A stretch of 64,000 nucleotides of DNA. Source: Paenibacillus vietnamensis. Its GTDB lineage: Bacteria; Bacillota; Bacilli; Paenibacillales; Paenibacillaceae. Positions 1 to 8,391 of the stretch are shown here, piece by piece (the first letter of the stretch is position 1; every line of letters begins with the position of its first letter). The stretch is taken from assembly GCF_020169515.1 (NCBI RefSeq), contig NZ_JAHMHW010000013.1, forward strand, positions 62,001-126,000. Direction: 5' to 3'. The notes below the pieces were generated by a model that saw only the letters and a program-made list of their open reading frames with translations, ran no database searches and was not told the DNA's origin. A program made the position numbers and the translations under genes.

Positions 1-1
1 C

Positions 2-1048
2 AATTTGGCGGAAGGGGTTTCCAGTCTTCGACTCGCATATGGCGGGTACGAGGAGAAATATATCCGGCCCGCTCTCGTCCTAGCCGCCAGGAGACAGTCG
101 CTGGAATCCGGTAACGTAAAGGCCAAGCTGAAGGAGCAGGAACAGCAGGCGGGAGCCCTGTGGGATCAGGCGCGAAGCTTGCTGCACGGCTTGACTGCTC
201 TGCCCCAGACGGAGGAGCACGATGAGCTGTTCGAGCAAGTTCGGCAGCGCTATGAAGCCAACCTGTTATTTAATCGTCATACGGAGGCAGCTGCGGCATC
301 GGCCGGCTATATGCAGGCCGGTAATGCTTATGCTGCCGCGGACCAGGCCGCCTCGCTGTCCGGAAGCTTGTTCACGGGAATGGCGGGCGTGTTGGAGCGT
401 ACGCTCGATTCGCTTTATGAATCCGAATATGCGGCTGGCCGCTTCTCCGCCTTTGCTCCGCAGCATTTGAAAGGCTTGCTGACGGGAGGAGATTTAACGG
501 AGCTGGCGCATGCGGCGGCTTTCAATAATCAGGAAGCCGAATATGTGCTCTATGGCTTTCATAATCCTACAGGCAACCTTGCGGCGGCTTACGGTCAGCT
601 TTTTGCCGCCCGGCTGGCGGTTCGGACGATGGAAGGATTAATCGATAACCGGGCGCTTGGGCATCCCTTGCTTATCTTATCGGCTGCGCTTGTCTACGGC
701 TTGGAGAAAACAATGGAGGATATGCTTGCCTTCAGCGAGCGGGGGACGGCTCCGCTATCCAGATTTCTTGCTACGGAGCTGAGCTACGAAGATTATTTGC
801 GGCTGTTTCTGTTGATCAGCGACGCGAGTTCGGCCGGAAGGACGGCAAGAATGATAGCGGTTATCGAGCAAAACAGCGGTACGGTTCTTTCGGCCGTTCC
901 GACTGGCGTATCCGGAGAAGCTCGCTTGTCGATGGAGCTGTGGTTTATACCGGGACTGATGAGGGTATTGGGCCGCTTTGGATTATTGGACGGAAGGGTT
1001 GTCGGCAACCGTTATGAGACGACGCATACGATCGGCTGGTCCTATTAA
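2..1048 (+). CDS. Tad-pilus-associated protein, 5' truncated
   Basis: The reading frame is open to the left edge, so the N-terminus lies outside the window; about 348 residues are visible. No catalytic motif is apparent. The protein is mostly helical, Ala/Leu-rich, and ends in a segment typical of large surface or pilus-assembly proteins encoded beside TadE genes; it may belong to the DUF5702-like group, but this is a weak impression. The next gene (TadE-like) starts inside its last codons, at 1014, so the two are translationally coupled. Position upstream of TadE and a prepilin peptidase suggests a minor pseudopilin-like or assembly role in a Flp/Tad pilus. This is inferred from context, not from motifs. 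Confidence 0.6.
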   Translation, partial: NLAEGVSSLRLAYGGYEEKYIRPALVLAARRQSLESGNVKAKLKEQEQQAGALWDQARSLLHGLTALPQTEEHDELFEQVRQRYEANLLFNRHTEAAAASAGYMQAGNAYAAADQAASLSGSLFTGMAGVLERTLDSLYESEYAAGRFSAFAPQHLKGLLTGGDLTELAHAAAFNNQEAEYVLYGFHNPTGNLAAAYGQLFAARLAVRTMEGLIDNRALGHPLLILSAALVYGLEKTMEDMLAFSERGTAPLSRFLATELSYEDYLRLFLLISDASSAGRTARMIAVIEQNSGTVLSAVPTGVSGEARLSMELWFIPGLMRVLGRFGLLDGRVVGNRYETTHTIGWSY

Positions 1049-1988
1049 AGCCTCTAAAAGGAATGATGAACAAGGCTCCATTGTGCTTGAAGCTTCGCTG
1101 GCGATGCCGCTCTTGATGCTGGTGCTGCTCGTTTTTGTTGTTCTGGTCCGATTATGCGCCGCCCAAATGGCGCTGCAATCGGCGGTATCCCAGACGGCAA
1201 AGCAGCTTGCGGCGCATATTCATCCCGCCGAGCTGGCCCTGCAGCAGGCCGCTGCGGCAAACCCTTTAGCTTCGCTGCCGGGGGCGGCGGGGCTTGCACC
1301 CTGGTCGGAGATCGCGGCGGAAGCGGCCGGCTGGCTGCCGAGCCCTGCAGGCGATATCGCATCCTCCGCACTGCGCGGGGATTTCCGGCCGTTTCATAAT
1401 TTGGCTGCAGCCGAGATGGGCCGCGGCGTTGTCGAGCCGCTCCTGCGGGATTTCGCAGACGAGGCGGTTATTGAGCCGGAAAGGCTGCGCCTGACGGAGC
1501 TGATGCTGCCGGATATGGAGCCAGCCGGCAAGCCTTATTTGACCGTGGCCGCCGAATATGAGTTTCCCGTCAAGCTTCCTCTACTCGGAAGACCGATCGT
1601 TTTGAAATGGCGGACCTTGGAGCGGGCATGGATCAGCGATGCGGCGCCTGCCAGATACGGGAGCGGCGATGACGCAACGGGGCGGCTTCCGCTGCAGATC
1701 GTGGATATAAGGCCGAAGCCGCTTCGGCCCGGCCTTAAAGCAACGGTTCTCGTGAAGACGGCGCCGGGCGCATCGGTATCGATCGATGTCAAGTACAAAA
1801 GCGGCTCAAGCAAAGCCAAACATCTCGGCGCAGCCGAAGCGGATGCGGATGGTTATATTTCGTGGACCTGGCACGTATCCGGCAATACGACGCCGGGCCT
1901 TTGGGAGCTGACCGTGTCGGAAACCGGCGACGCCAATCATAAGGAATCCATGCATTTTTTGGTGGAGAAACGAGCTTCGGCACATTAA
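1014..1988 (+). CDS. TadE-like pilus assembly protein
   Basis: 324 residues. Near residues 20-45 there is a TadE-type N-terminus: Gly-Ser followed by IVLEASLAMPLLML and a single hydrophobic segment, the hallmark of TadE/TadF/TadG minor pseudopilins that are cleaved by a prepilin peptidase. The rest is an extracytoplasmic domain ending in a beta-rich region with no recognised fold. The ATG at 1014 overlaps the upstream gene by 35 bp; a TTG at 978 in the same frame is an alternative start. A GGAAGGG lies about 15 nt upstream of 1014, which is a loose fit. It is followed 29 bp later by the prepilin peptidase that would process it. Role (minor pilin of a Tad apparatus) is inferred from the motif and neighbours. 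Confidence 0.75.
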   Translation: MRRRIRSAGPIKASKRNDEQGSIVLEASLAMPLLMLVLLVFVVLVRLCAAQMALQSAVSQTAKQLAAHIHPAELALQQAAAANPLASLPGAAGLAPWSEIAAEAAGWLPSPAGDIASSALRGDFRPFHNLAAAEMGRGVVEPLLRDFADEAVIEPERLRLTELMLPDMEPAGKPYLTVAAEYEFPVKLPLLGRPIVLKWRTLERAWISDAAPARYGSGDDATGRLPLQIVDIRPKPLRPGLKATVLVKTAPGASVSIDVKYKSGSSKAKHLGAAEADADGYISWTWHVSGNTTPGLWELTVSETGDANHKESMHFLVEKRASAH

Positions 1989-2017
1989 CCGTCAAGTCCG
2001 GCAGAAAGGAGAAGCCT

Positions 2018-2530
2018 ATGGATCCCTATCAATCGGCAGCTCTTGCTGCGCTGCTTATCATCGCTTTTATAACGGATGTCAAATCGCAGATCATCCCGAA
2101 CCGGTTAACGGCGGCCTTTTTCCTGTCCGCCTTCTTGTATCAGGCGGCCGTATACGGCCTCAAGGGTCTGGCCGCTGCGGCAGCCGGCGCGGCAGCGGGC
2201 TTTATTCCTCTGCTTGTGCTCCATCTCTGCAGGGGGATCGGGGCCGGGGATGTCAAGCTGTTCGCCGCAATCGGAGCGTGGTCGGGCGTTTGGCCGGTGC
2301 TGAGCCTTATCTTTTATTCGATCTTATTTGCAGGCGCGATCGGCGTTTGTTTGCTGCTGGCGAACCGTTCGTATGGGAAAAGGGTCGCAGCCGAGGCCGC
2401 GGCATTGGTCGTACCTGTAGCAGGCTGGCGCAGAAGGCAATGGCTGCAGTGGGCGAATTCGGGCAAACGGTTTCCGTTTATGCTGGCTGTGGCCCCTGCC
2501 GCCGTCGCCGTATGGTCAAGCATGAACTGA
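2018..2530 (+). CDS. A24 family prepilin peptidase (TadV/CpaA-like)
   Basis: 170 residues with about five membrane segments. It contains the two aspartates of the type 4 prepilin peptidase family: the first in AFITDVKSQIIPN (about residue 20) and the second in the GxGD signature GIGAGDVKLFAAIG (about residue 76). The short length without an N-methylation domain matches CpaA/TadV peptidases, which mature Flp pilins and TadE-like pseudopilins at the membrane. The ATG follows AGAAAGGAGAAGCCT, a good ribosome-binding site. It lies between the TadE-like gene and the FHA-domain gene, closing the structural part of the Tad cluster whose motor genes would lie to the left of the window. Confidence 0.88.
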   Translation: MDPYQSAALAALLIIAFITDVKSQIIPNRLTAAFFLSAFLYQAAVYGLKGLAAAAAGAAAGFIPLLVLHLCRGIGAGDVKLFAAIGAWSGVWPVLSLIFYSILFAGAIGVCLLLANRSYGKRVAAEAAALVVPVAGWRRRQWLQWANSGKRFPFMLAVAPAAVAVWSSMN

Positions 2531-2555
2531 TGGGGAATTGAAAGGAGATAGCGAA

Positions 2556-4034
2556 ATGTCAGGATATCGCGTAGATTTTGCGATGAATCGCGGTCATGAA
2601 ATGATAATTGACCGGGAGACGGGGATTGAACGGGACGACTTGGACCAGATCGAGCTTCAGATGCTGAGCAGCCAGCAAGTCCCTTATATGCTGCCGGTCG
2701 ATTGGTTTGAGCTGGACGGAAAAATAACGTTCCGTTACAAGCTGGACGGCATGAAAATGCTCTCGCACCGGCTTCAGCAGCAGTCGCTTACGATGGCCCA
2801 ATATTATTCGTTAATCCTTGGAATAACGGACGCTTTGGGCGAATGCAAGCATTACATGCTGCGGTCCGAGGGCTGCGTCCTTCATGAGCAGTTCATATTT
2901 GTCGGCGAGCATCTTCATGACGTAAAGCTCGTTTACTTGCCGATAAAAAGCGGAGCCGGTGAGCGGCCGTTCGGAGCCGGCGATCTCATGTCGATCATCG
3001 TTCGGTTTACGTCCTATGTGGAACACATCGACGGAAACGGCCTCAAGCTGCTGTTAGGACATTTATCCGGCAGCAAATGGCCGTTGACCGAATTGCGGGC
3101 TTCGCTGCTTGAACTGATCGGAGGCGAAGGGAGAATGATGCCGATGGGGCCGTTGCCGGAAGAAGAACGGCCGGCCATTCGGAAATCCAATCGCACTGCT
3201 CCGTCCCCATTGCTTTCGCCGGAGTTTGAACCGGAGCCGGACCGCTCCCGTGAGCAAATCGGAATTCAAGCCGGTCTAGCCGATGTTTCAGACGATCATG
3301 TTTACATGCCATATATAGGGGAAGAACCGGGAGGTAAACCTTCAATAAGAAAATGGCTGACGACGGCCGTTCTCGCCGTTGCTGCGGCTTGCGGCTGGCG
3401 CTTTATTTATTTGGAGGCTTATACGCTCCGGAGCCTGCTGATCAGCACGGGATTAACGCTATTGTCCGCCGCGCTTGTTATTTGGGTCTGGAGGAACGAG
3501 GATGCCGAGCGTAATAAATGGGAGACCGAGCAGGAGGATGAGGATGAGGAAGAGGAGGATGGTTTTAGCGGAGACCGAAGGAATCCGTTCGTGCGGGCGT
3601 ATGACGAACCTGCTGCGCAGCCTTCATACGATCCGCTTTTCGTTGCTTCCCCATCAGAGCCTGTCCCCCCGTCGGACCCTACGGTCATGCTAGGGCATGC
3701 CGACCGGCAGCACGTTGAGAACAGGCATGAGGTGTGGCTGCAAAGGAGCTGGGAAGGCCAGCTTTCGAGAATCGATATAGCGGAGGGAAGCCTCAAAATC
3801 GGGAGGACGGGCGGGCAAATCAGCTATGCGGATACCGCGAATGGCATTTCGCGCCTTCATTTGGAGATTGAATGTGCGGACGGGGAGCATCTTGCGAAGG
3901 ATCTTGGCTCCCGGAACGGAAGCCTGTTGAACGGGCAGGCCATGATCGCCTACAAAGCATATAAGCTCGCAATCGGGGACGTCATCCAATTGGCCGGGCT
4001 GCACGGCCCTTCATACGAGCTTAAGTCAGGCTAA
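2556..4034 (+). CDS. DUF6382 and FHA domain protein
   Basis: 492 residues. The N-terminal 190 residues resemble the DUF6382 domain found in Firmicutes FHA proteins. A charged linker and two closely spaced hydrophobic segments (around residues 265-315) follow, then a very acidic stretch (EDEDEEEEDG). The C-terminal FHA domain (about residues 400-490) shows the GR, SR-H and GSRNGS hallmarks of phosphothreonine-binding FHA modules (IGRTGG, GISRLHLEI, DLGSRNGSLLNG). The ATG at 2556 has an AAAGGAG site 8 nt upstream. Such proteins commonly sit at the ends of Tad or type VII-like clusters and are thought to recruit phosphorylated partners to the membrane; that role is inferred. The stop is followed closely by the convergent epimerase-like gene. 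Confidence 0.75.
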   Translation: MSGYRVDFAMNRGHEMIIDRETGIERDDLDQIELQMLSSQQVPYMLPVDWFELDGKITFRYKLDGMKMLSHRLQQQSLTMAQYYSLILGITDALGECKHYMLRSEGCVLHEQFIFVGEHLHDVKLVYLPIKSGAGERPFGAGDLMSIIVRFTSYVEHIDGNGLKLLLGHLSGSKWPLTELRASLLELIGGEGRMMPMGPLPEEERPAIRKSNRTAPSPLLSPEFEPEPDRSREQIGIQAGLADVSDDHVYMPYIGEEPGGKPSIRKWLTTAVLAVAAACGWRFIYLEAYTLRSLLISTGLTLLSAALVIWVWRNEDAERNKWETEQEDEDEEEEDGFSGDRRNPFVRAYDEPAAQPSYDPLFVASPSEPVPPSDPTVMLGHADRQHVENRHEVWLQRSWEGQLSRIDIAEGSLKIGRTGGQISYADTANGISRLHLEIECADGEHLAKDLGSRNGSLLNGQAMIAYKAYKLAIGDVIQLAGLHGPSYELKSG

Positions 4035-4057
4035 CAAAAGCGCCAAGCAGGTAAAGC

Positions 4058-4954
4058 TTACCGGCCCGCAAGCTCCTTCATGGCTTCATCTAAGGTAGGA
4101 TAATGGAAAACAAAGCCGTGCTCAAGCGCTTTGCGTGGAACGGCGCGCTGCCCGTCGAGCAGCAGAGTCGACATTTCGCCGAGCAGTAACCGCATGGCAA
4201 AGGCGGGAACCGGAAACCAATGGGGCCTGTACATCGCTTTGCCGATGGCCCGTCCGAACGTATCGTTCGTGGCCGGGTCGGGAGCCGACGCGTTGACCGG
4301 CCCCCGAATCTCTCCGTTGTCCAGACAGAATAAGATAAGCCTCACGATATCCTCCAGATGGATCCAAGAGAGCCACTGCTTCCCGCTGCCGATCCGGCCG
4401 CCCCCGAACATGCGGTACGGCAAGGCCATAAGCGGAAACGCGCCGCCTTTCTTGTCCAGCACGACGCCGACCCGCAGCTTGACGAGCCGCTCGGCAGGAA
4501 TGGCATCGGCCGCCTGTTCCCATTTCTGCACCACCTCCGACAAAAAGTCGGTGACGGCCGTCTTGCTGGATTCGTCGAATAACCCGTCTGCGGAAATGCC
4601 GTAAGCCGAAATCCCGGAAGCGTTAACGACGACGGAAGGCTTATGCCGGAGCGACTCCACTAGCTTTGCGATGCGTGAGGCAGCAGAAATTCTCGACTCC
4701 ATTACGCGCCGCTTGGCCGCGGCACTCCATCGCTGATTGATCGTTTCGCCCGCCAGATTGACGATGGCATCCATTCCGTCCAGAAGAACCGGAGTCTTCT
4801 CGAGCTCCTCCCAGGTTACGTGGCGCATGCCGGACGGCTGGCGCTCCTTCGGTCCGCTGCGGGAAATAATCCACACCTCGTCCTTTCTGTCAAGCAGCGC
4901 CTTCGTCAGCGCGCTTCCGATAAATCCGCTGCCCCCGGCTATTGCAACACGCAT
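4058..4954 (-). CDS. TIGR01777 family NAD-dependent epimerase-like protein
   Basis: 298 residues. The N-terminal Rossmann motif AIAGGSGFIGSALTKAL (residues 4-20) and the later SGISAYG and LRVGVVLDKKGGAFP blocks match the extended short-chain dehydrogenase subgroup TIGR01777 (YfhF/YfcH, SDR39U1). The usual length is about 300, so the protein is complete. The substrate is unknown for the family. The C-terminus has the DUF1731-like segment ending PTLDEAMKELAGR, typical of this group. It is transcribed leftwards and is preceded by the lipoprotein gene at 4980-5480 in the same direction with only 25 bp between them, so the two may be cotranscribed. Confidence 0.85.
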   Translation of the reverse strand: MRVAIAGGSGFIGSALTKALLDRKDEVWIISRSGPKERQPSGMRHVTWEELEKTPVLLDGMDAIVNLAGETINQRWSAAAKRRVMESRISAASRIAKLVESLRHKPSVVVNASGISAYGISADGLFDESSKTAVTDFLSEVVQKWEQAADAIPAERLVKLRVGVVLDKKGGAFPLMALPYRMFGGGRIGSGKQWLSWIHLEDIVRLILFCLDNGEIRGPVNASAPDPATNDTFGRAIGKAMYRPHWFPVPAFAMRLLLGEMSTLLLDGQRAVPRKALEHGFVFHYPTLDEAMKELAGR

Positions 4955-4979
4955 TCCGCCATCGCTCCCCGTCGGTCAA

Positions 4980-5480
4980 TTATTTTTCTTCCTCGATTTT
5001 GACCAGCCAATTCTGCTTCACGTCGGGTTCGCCCTCGATCGCTTTCTCGGTATAGTTGAATTTTACTTTGGCGTCGGCCGGAATACTGTCGAGCAGAGGA
5101 ATTTGGTCTTCCGATATTTGAAAGGCCATCGCCCCGTTTGCCGTCACGATTTCAATGGAATGGGCGTCAATCAGCCCTGTATAGGTTCCTTCGCCGGATT
5201 TCACTTCTTGTTCATCCGTATTGTCGGTGCTATTGTCGGTACCGCTGTCGTTCGCAGCATCCTCGGTAGGCTCCGGCGACGACACGTCAGGCTCGATCAC
5301 GCCGCTGCTGTCAGGCAAATCGACTTCCGGACTCGGACTTACCGCTCCTTGCTGCTGACCGTTATTCAAGTTAACGGAACCGTCGTTTCCGCATGCCGAT
5401 GCGGCGAGCATTACTGCCAGAAGAATTGTGCCTGCCGCTGCTGCCTTCGTGCTTCTTCTTCGCTTCGATGTGTTCATCAT
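4980..5480 (-). CDS. Putative lipoprotein of unknown function
   Basis: 166 residues. A basic N-terminus, a hydrophobic stretch and the lipobox-like LAASAC (Cys about residue 30) indicate a lipoprotein exported by Sec and lipidated by Lgt. An acidic, Ser/Pro/Asp-rich low-complexity linker runs to about residue 90, followed by a compact globular domain of about 70 residues containing GTYTGLIDAHSIEI. The ATG at 5480 has an AGGAGG 8 nt upstream; an upstream TTG at 5498 is rejected for that reason. I do not recognise the C-terminal domain family; it resembles small beta-rich domains of other Paenibacillus lipoproteins. It precedes the TIGR01777 gene on the same strand. Confidence 0.75.
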   Translation of the reverse strand: MMNTSKRRRSTKAAAAGTILLAVMLAASACGNDGSVNLNNGQQQGAVSPSPEVDLPDSSGVIEPDVSSPEPTEDAANDSGTDNSTDNTDEQEVKSGEGTYTGLIDAHSIEIVTANGAMAFQISEDQIPLLDSIPADAKVKFNYTEKAIEGEPDVKQNWLVKIEEEK

Positions 5481-5571
5481 GTGAACCACCTCCTGCAATT
5501 ATTAACGAATCGGACTGGGGGAAGGTTACACTTAATTTTTAAACTCTGCCCAGTCAATTGAAGCATAACAC

Positions 5572-5610
5572 AAATGAGTTTAAGCCGCCTGCAGCGGCCT
5601 AAACTCATTT
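5572..5610. terminator. Perfect inverted repeat, likely terminator of the YneK-like gene
   Basis: AAATGAGTTTA (5572-5582) pairs with TAAACTCATTT (5600-5610), extended inward by GCCGC/GCGGC around a short CTGCA loop. The right arm overlaps the last codons and stop of the leftward gene at 5605-6051. The following T-rich stretch on the minus strand is weak, so termination may be inefficient. Confidence 0.55.
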
Positions 5611-6051
5611 GTTAAGGAGATGCTTATAGGGGCTGTAGTCAATGCCTTGGCGGTCAAGAAAGCTGACCAGGCTGCGGTAATCCCGTTTCGGAGTGGCCCG
5701 TATGTAGCCCTCGATGCAGTGCTCGCGCGTGACCTTCGACGCGCCGTGCTCGATCGCGACTTGGCCGATCTTGGCGGCGATGGAATGCTTGGCTATATCG
5801 CGAAAAGCGCTTGGCACCGGAGAAACGAGCTCGTCCAGCAGCGCTTTAGACTCCTCGTTCCACATGCTGCGGCTTCGCTCAACCCAATAGTTCTGCCAGT
5901 CGAGCTTGGATTTGCCGTCCCGCATCGGAAGCACCTTGAGAAACTTGCGGAACATAAAAAAACCGCCGATCGACATGGCCCCGACCATGACGATAGCCCA
6001 GAAAACGATGAAATACATAAACCAATCCGGCGCATTGTTCATTGGCATCAT
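5605..6051 (-). CDS. DUF2621 (YneK-like) membrane protein with PCP_red-like domain
   Basis: 148 residues. One transmembrane segment (about residues 10-32) is followed by a cytoplasmic domain. The region from about residue 62 to 125 (KALLDELVSPVPSAFR to YIRATPKRDY) resembles the small 'protochlorophyllide reductase C-terminal-like' (PCP_red) helical domain, as in Bacillus YneK/DUF2621 proteins. The function is unknown. Several Met codons near the start are possible; GAGGTGA lies just before 6051, and the internal ATG at 6042 has better spacing. Upstream is a divergent endonuclease IV gene, so the roughly 90-bp gap probably contains both promoters. Confidence 0.75.
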   Translation of the reverse strand: MMPMNNAPDWFMYFIVFWAIVMVGAMSIGGFFMFRKFLKVLPMRDGKSKLDWQNYWVERSRSMWNEESKALLDELVSPVPSAFRDIAKHSIAAKIGQVAIEHGASKVTREHCIEGYIRATPKRDYRSLVSFLDRQGIDYSPYKHLLNK

Positions 6052-6142
6052 TCACCTCAACTATGAATTATACCGTATTCCTAGATTTATTTCGACATTC
6101 CTTGTAAAATAAGGTTTGATCAACCGAAAGGGGCGTAAATTC

Positions 6143-7270
6143 ATGTTAAAAATAGGTTCCCACGTATCATTTTCGGACAAGGGGCTTCAAACGGCTGCCA
6201 AGGAAGCGATATCGTACGGCTCCAGCACGTTCATGATTTATACCGGCGCACCTCAGAATACGAGAAGAAAGCCAATTGACTCGTTATATATTGAAGAAGG
6301 AAAACAGCTGATGGAGGAGGCGGGCATCGGCGAAATCGTCGTGCACGCGCCATATATTGTCAATTTAGGCTCTTACAAGCCGGATACGTTCGAGCTTGCG
6401 GTGGGCTTCCTGCAGGAGGAGATTCGCCGCACCGACTACATCGGCGTACGGAACATCGTTCTGCATCCGGGGGCGTACACCGATAAGGATGCCGAATACG
6501 GCATCGCGCGTATCGCGGAGGGCTTGAATGAAGTGCTCGCGGGCACGAAGGAGACGAACGTGAACATCGCGCTCGAGACGATGGCGGGCAAAGGCACGGA
6601 AATCGGACGCAGCTTCGAGGAGATTGCGGCCATCATCGATAAAGTTCAGGATAATCACCGACTCACGGTTTGTATGGATACTTGCCACATGCATGACGCC
6701 GGCTACGATCTCATCAACGATTTGGACGGGGTGCTTGCGGAGTTCGACCGTATCGTCGGGCTGGACAGAGTGGCGGTCGTCCACGTTAACGACAGCAAAA
6801 ACCCGCGCGGAGCGGGCAAGGACCGCCATGCTCCGATCGGCTCCGGCTGGCTCGGCCACGAAGCGGTATCGCGAATCGTGAATCACGAGCTGCTGAAGGG
6901 AAGGCCGTTCATTCTCGAAACGCCGTGGATCGGCAAGGAAGACAAAACGGAGCGTCCGATGTACGAAGCGGAAATCGCACTGCTCAGCGGCAATACGCTG
7001 CAGCGCTTTGGCGAGCCGTTTCTGGAGGACGTGGAGCGGCTGCATCATTTCTTCGGCAAGCAGGAGATCGATCCGGTCATCTTCGTATTAGGTACCTGGG
7101 AGCAGCTGAAGGATGCGAAAGCAAAGAAAGCGGATCCGCGGGAGCCGATGGAGCGTTTGTTCGATTTGGTTATGGCGGGCGAGGCGCTGCCTTCCGGACT
7201 GACCGAGGAGCAGGTTAACCAGCGGATTACGGCATGGTTTGCCGGCAAACAACTGCTTGCTAATGTATAG
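6143..7270 (+). CDS. nfo: Endonuclease IV (AP endonuclease) with C-terminal extension
   Basis: 375 residues. The first 280 are a complete endonuclease IV TIM barrel. All nine trinuclear-zinc ligands can be matched: H68 (VVHAPY), H108 (VLHPGAY), E145 (ALETMAGKG), D179 and H182 (MDTCHMHDAG), H214 (VVHVNDSK), D227 and H229 (DRHAPIGSG) and E259 (ILETPW). It cleaves DNA 5' of abasic sites during base-excision repair. The last 90 residues are extra compared with Bacillus Nfo of about 297 residues: a helical, charged segment (around ERLHHFFGKQ and EEQVNQRITAWFAG) that I do not recognise. The ATG at 6143 follows GAAAGGGG; an upstream in-frame start is ignored. purU follows 55 bp downstream. Confidence 0.9.
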   Translation: MLKIGSHVSFSDKGLQTAAKEAISYGSSTFMIYTGAPQNTRRKPIDSLYIEEGKQLMEEAGIGEIVVHAPYIVNLGSYKPDTFELAVGFLQEEIRRTDYIGVRNIVLHPGAYTDKDAEYGIARIAEGLNEVLAGTKETNVNIALETMAGKGTEIGRSFEEIAAIIDKVQDNHRLTVCMDTCHMHDAGYDLINDLDGVLAEFDRIVGLDRVAVVHVNDSKNPRGAGKDRHAPIGSGWLGHEAVSRIVNHELLKGRPFILETPWIGKEDKTERPMYEAEIALLSGNTLQRFGEPFLEDVERLHHFFGKQEIDPVIFVLGTWEQLKDAKAKKADPREPMERLFDLVMAGEALPSGLTEEQVNQRITAWFAGKQLLANV

Positions 7271-7325
7271 GAAAAGGACACGTTCCCAAAAATAAGCACA
7301 ATGAAGTGAAAGGAAGTTAACGTTC

Positions 7326-8228
7326 ATGTCATCAACAGTCAACCTGCCGGGCCGGATCATCGAAGCCGGAGAAACGAGCGGACGGGCGCGCATGCTCATC
7401 GCTTGTCCGGACCGGCCGGGCATCGTGGCGGCCGTGTCGCATTTTTTGTATGAGCACGGAGCCAATATCGTACAGTCGGATCAATACACGATGGATCCGG
7501 AGGGCGGCATGTTTTTTATCCGCTTCGAATTCGATTTGAACGATTTGGAGAAGGAGCTGCCGGTTCTCGTGGAGGATTTCGCCAGAGTGGCCGACCGCTT
7601 CGACATGAAGTGGCATACGTTCCGCGCCAGCCGCAAGAAGCGCCTTGCCATATTCGTGTCCAAGGAAGACCACTGCTTGCTCGAGCTGCTGTGGCAGTGG
7701 AAGGCGGGGGATCTTAACGCCGATATTTCCATGGTCATCAGCAATCACCCGGACATGCGGGAGCTCGTAGAGTCGTTCGGGATTCCTTACCACCACATTC
7801 CGGTTACAGCCTCCACGAAGGCGGAAGCGGAGCGAAAGCAGCTGGAGGCGGTCGCCGATAAAGCCGATCTCGTTGTGCTTGCCCGTTACATGCAAATCAT
7901 TTCTCCAAAATTTATCGAGCAGTTTCCGAACCGCATCATCAATATCCACCACTCGTTCCTTCCGGCGTTTGTCGGCGGCAAGCCTTATGCCCAAGCCTAC
8001 ACGCGCGGCGTGAAAATTATCGGAGCGACGGCTCATTACGTGACCGAGGAGCTTGACGGCGGGCCGATTATCGAGCAGGACGTGCAGAGGGTCAGCCACC
8101 GCGACAATGTCGACGACTTGAAGCGGATCGGCCGCACGATCGAGAGGGTCGTGCTTGCGCGGGCGGTAAAATGGCATATTGAGGACCGGGTGCTCGTTCA
8201 TCAGAACAAGACGGTTGTATTCAACTAG
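7326..8228 (+). CDS. purU: Formyltetrahydrofolate deformylase
   Basis: 300 residues, normal for PurU. An N-terminal ACT domain (about residues 18-95, beginning RMLIACPDRPGIVAAVSHF) is followed by a formyltransferase-like domain. The catalytic region includes NIHHSFLPAFVGGKPY (about residues 213-228) and ATAHYVTEELDGGPIIEQD, holding the Asn, His and Asp of the deformylase. The enzyme hydrolyses 10-formyl-THF to formate and THF, balancing the one-carbon pool and feeding formate to PurT where that enzyme is present. The ATG follows AAAGGAAG. Direct neighbours are nfo upstream and transketolase downstream after 160 bp, with no clear operon link to the latter. Confidence 0.93.
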   Translation: MSSTVNLPGRIIEAGETSGRARMLIACPDRPGIVAAVSHFLYEHGANIVQSDQYTMDPEGGMFFIRFEFDLNDLEKELPVLVEDFARVADRFDMKWHTFRASRKKRLAIFVSKEDHCLLELLWQWKAGDLNADISMVISNHPDMRELVESFGIPYHHIPVTASTKAEAERKQLEAVADKADLVVLARYMQIISPKFIEQFPNRIINIHHSFLPAFVGGKPYAQAYTRGVKIIGATAHYVTEELDGGPIIEQDVQRVSHRDNVDDLKRIGRTIERVVLARAVKWHIEDRVLVHQNKTVVFN

Positions 8229-8391
8229 CTGTATTGTTATGCATAATTTCTAGTAAATAAGATGGAAAACATGCATTCACAATGATACAATATTCAAAGT
8301 TATCGCGTACTGGCATGACGCTGAATCGTTATCGAGAAACCATATAACGAGACGAAATGTAGACAAGATGAATTAATAGGAGGAAATTGGA

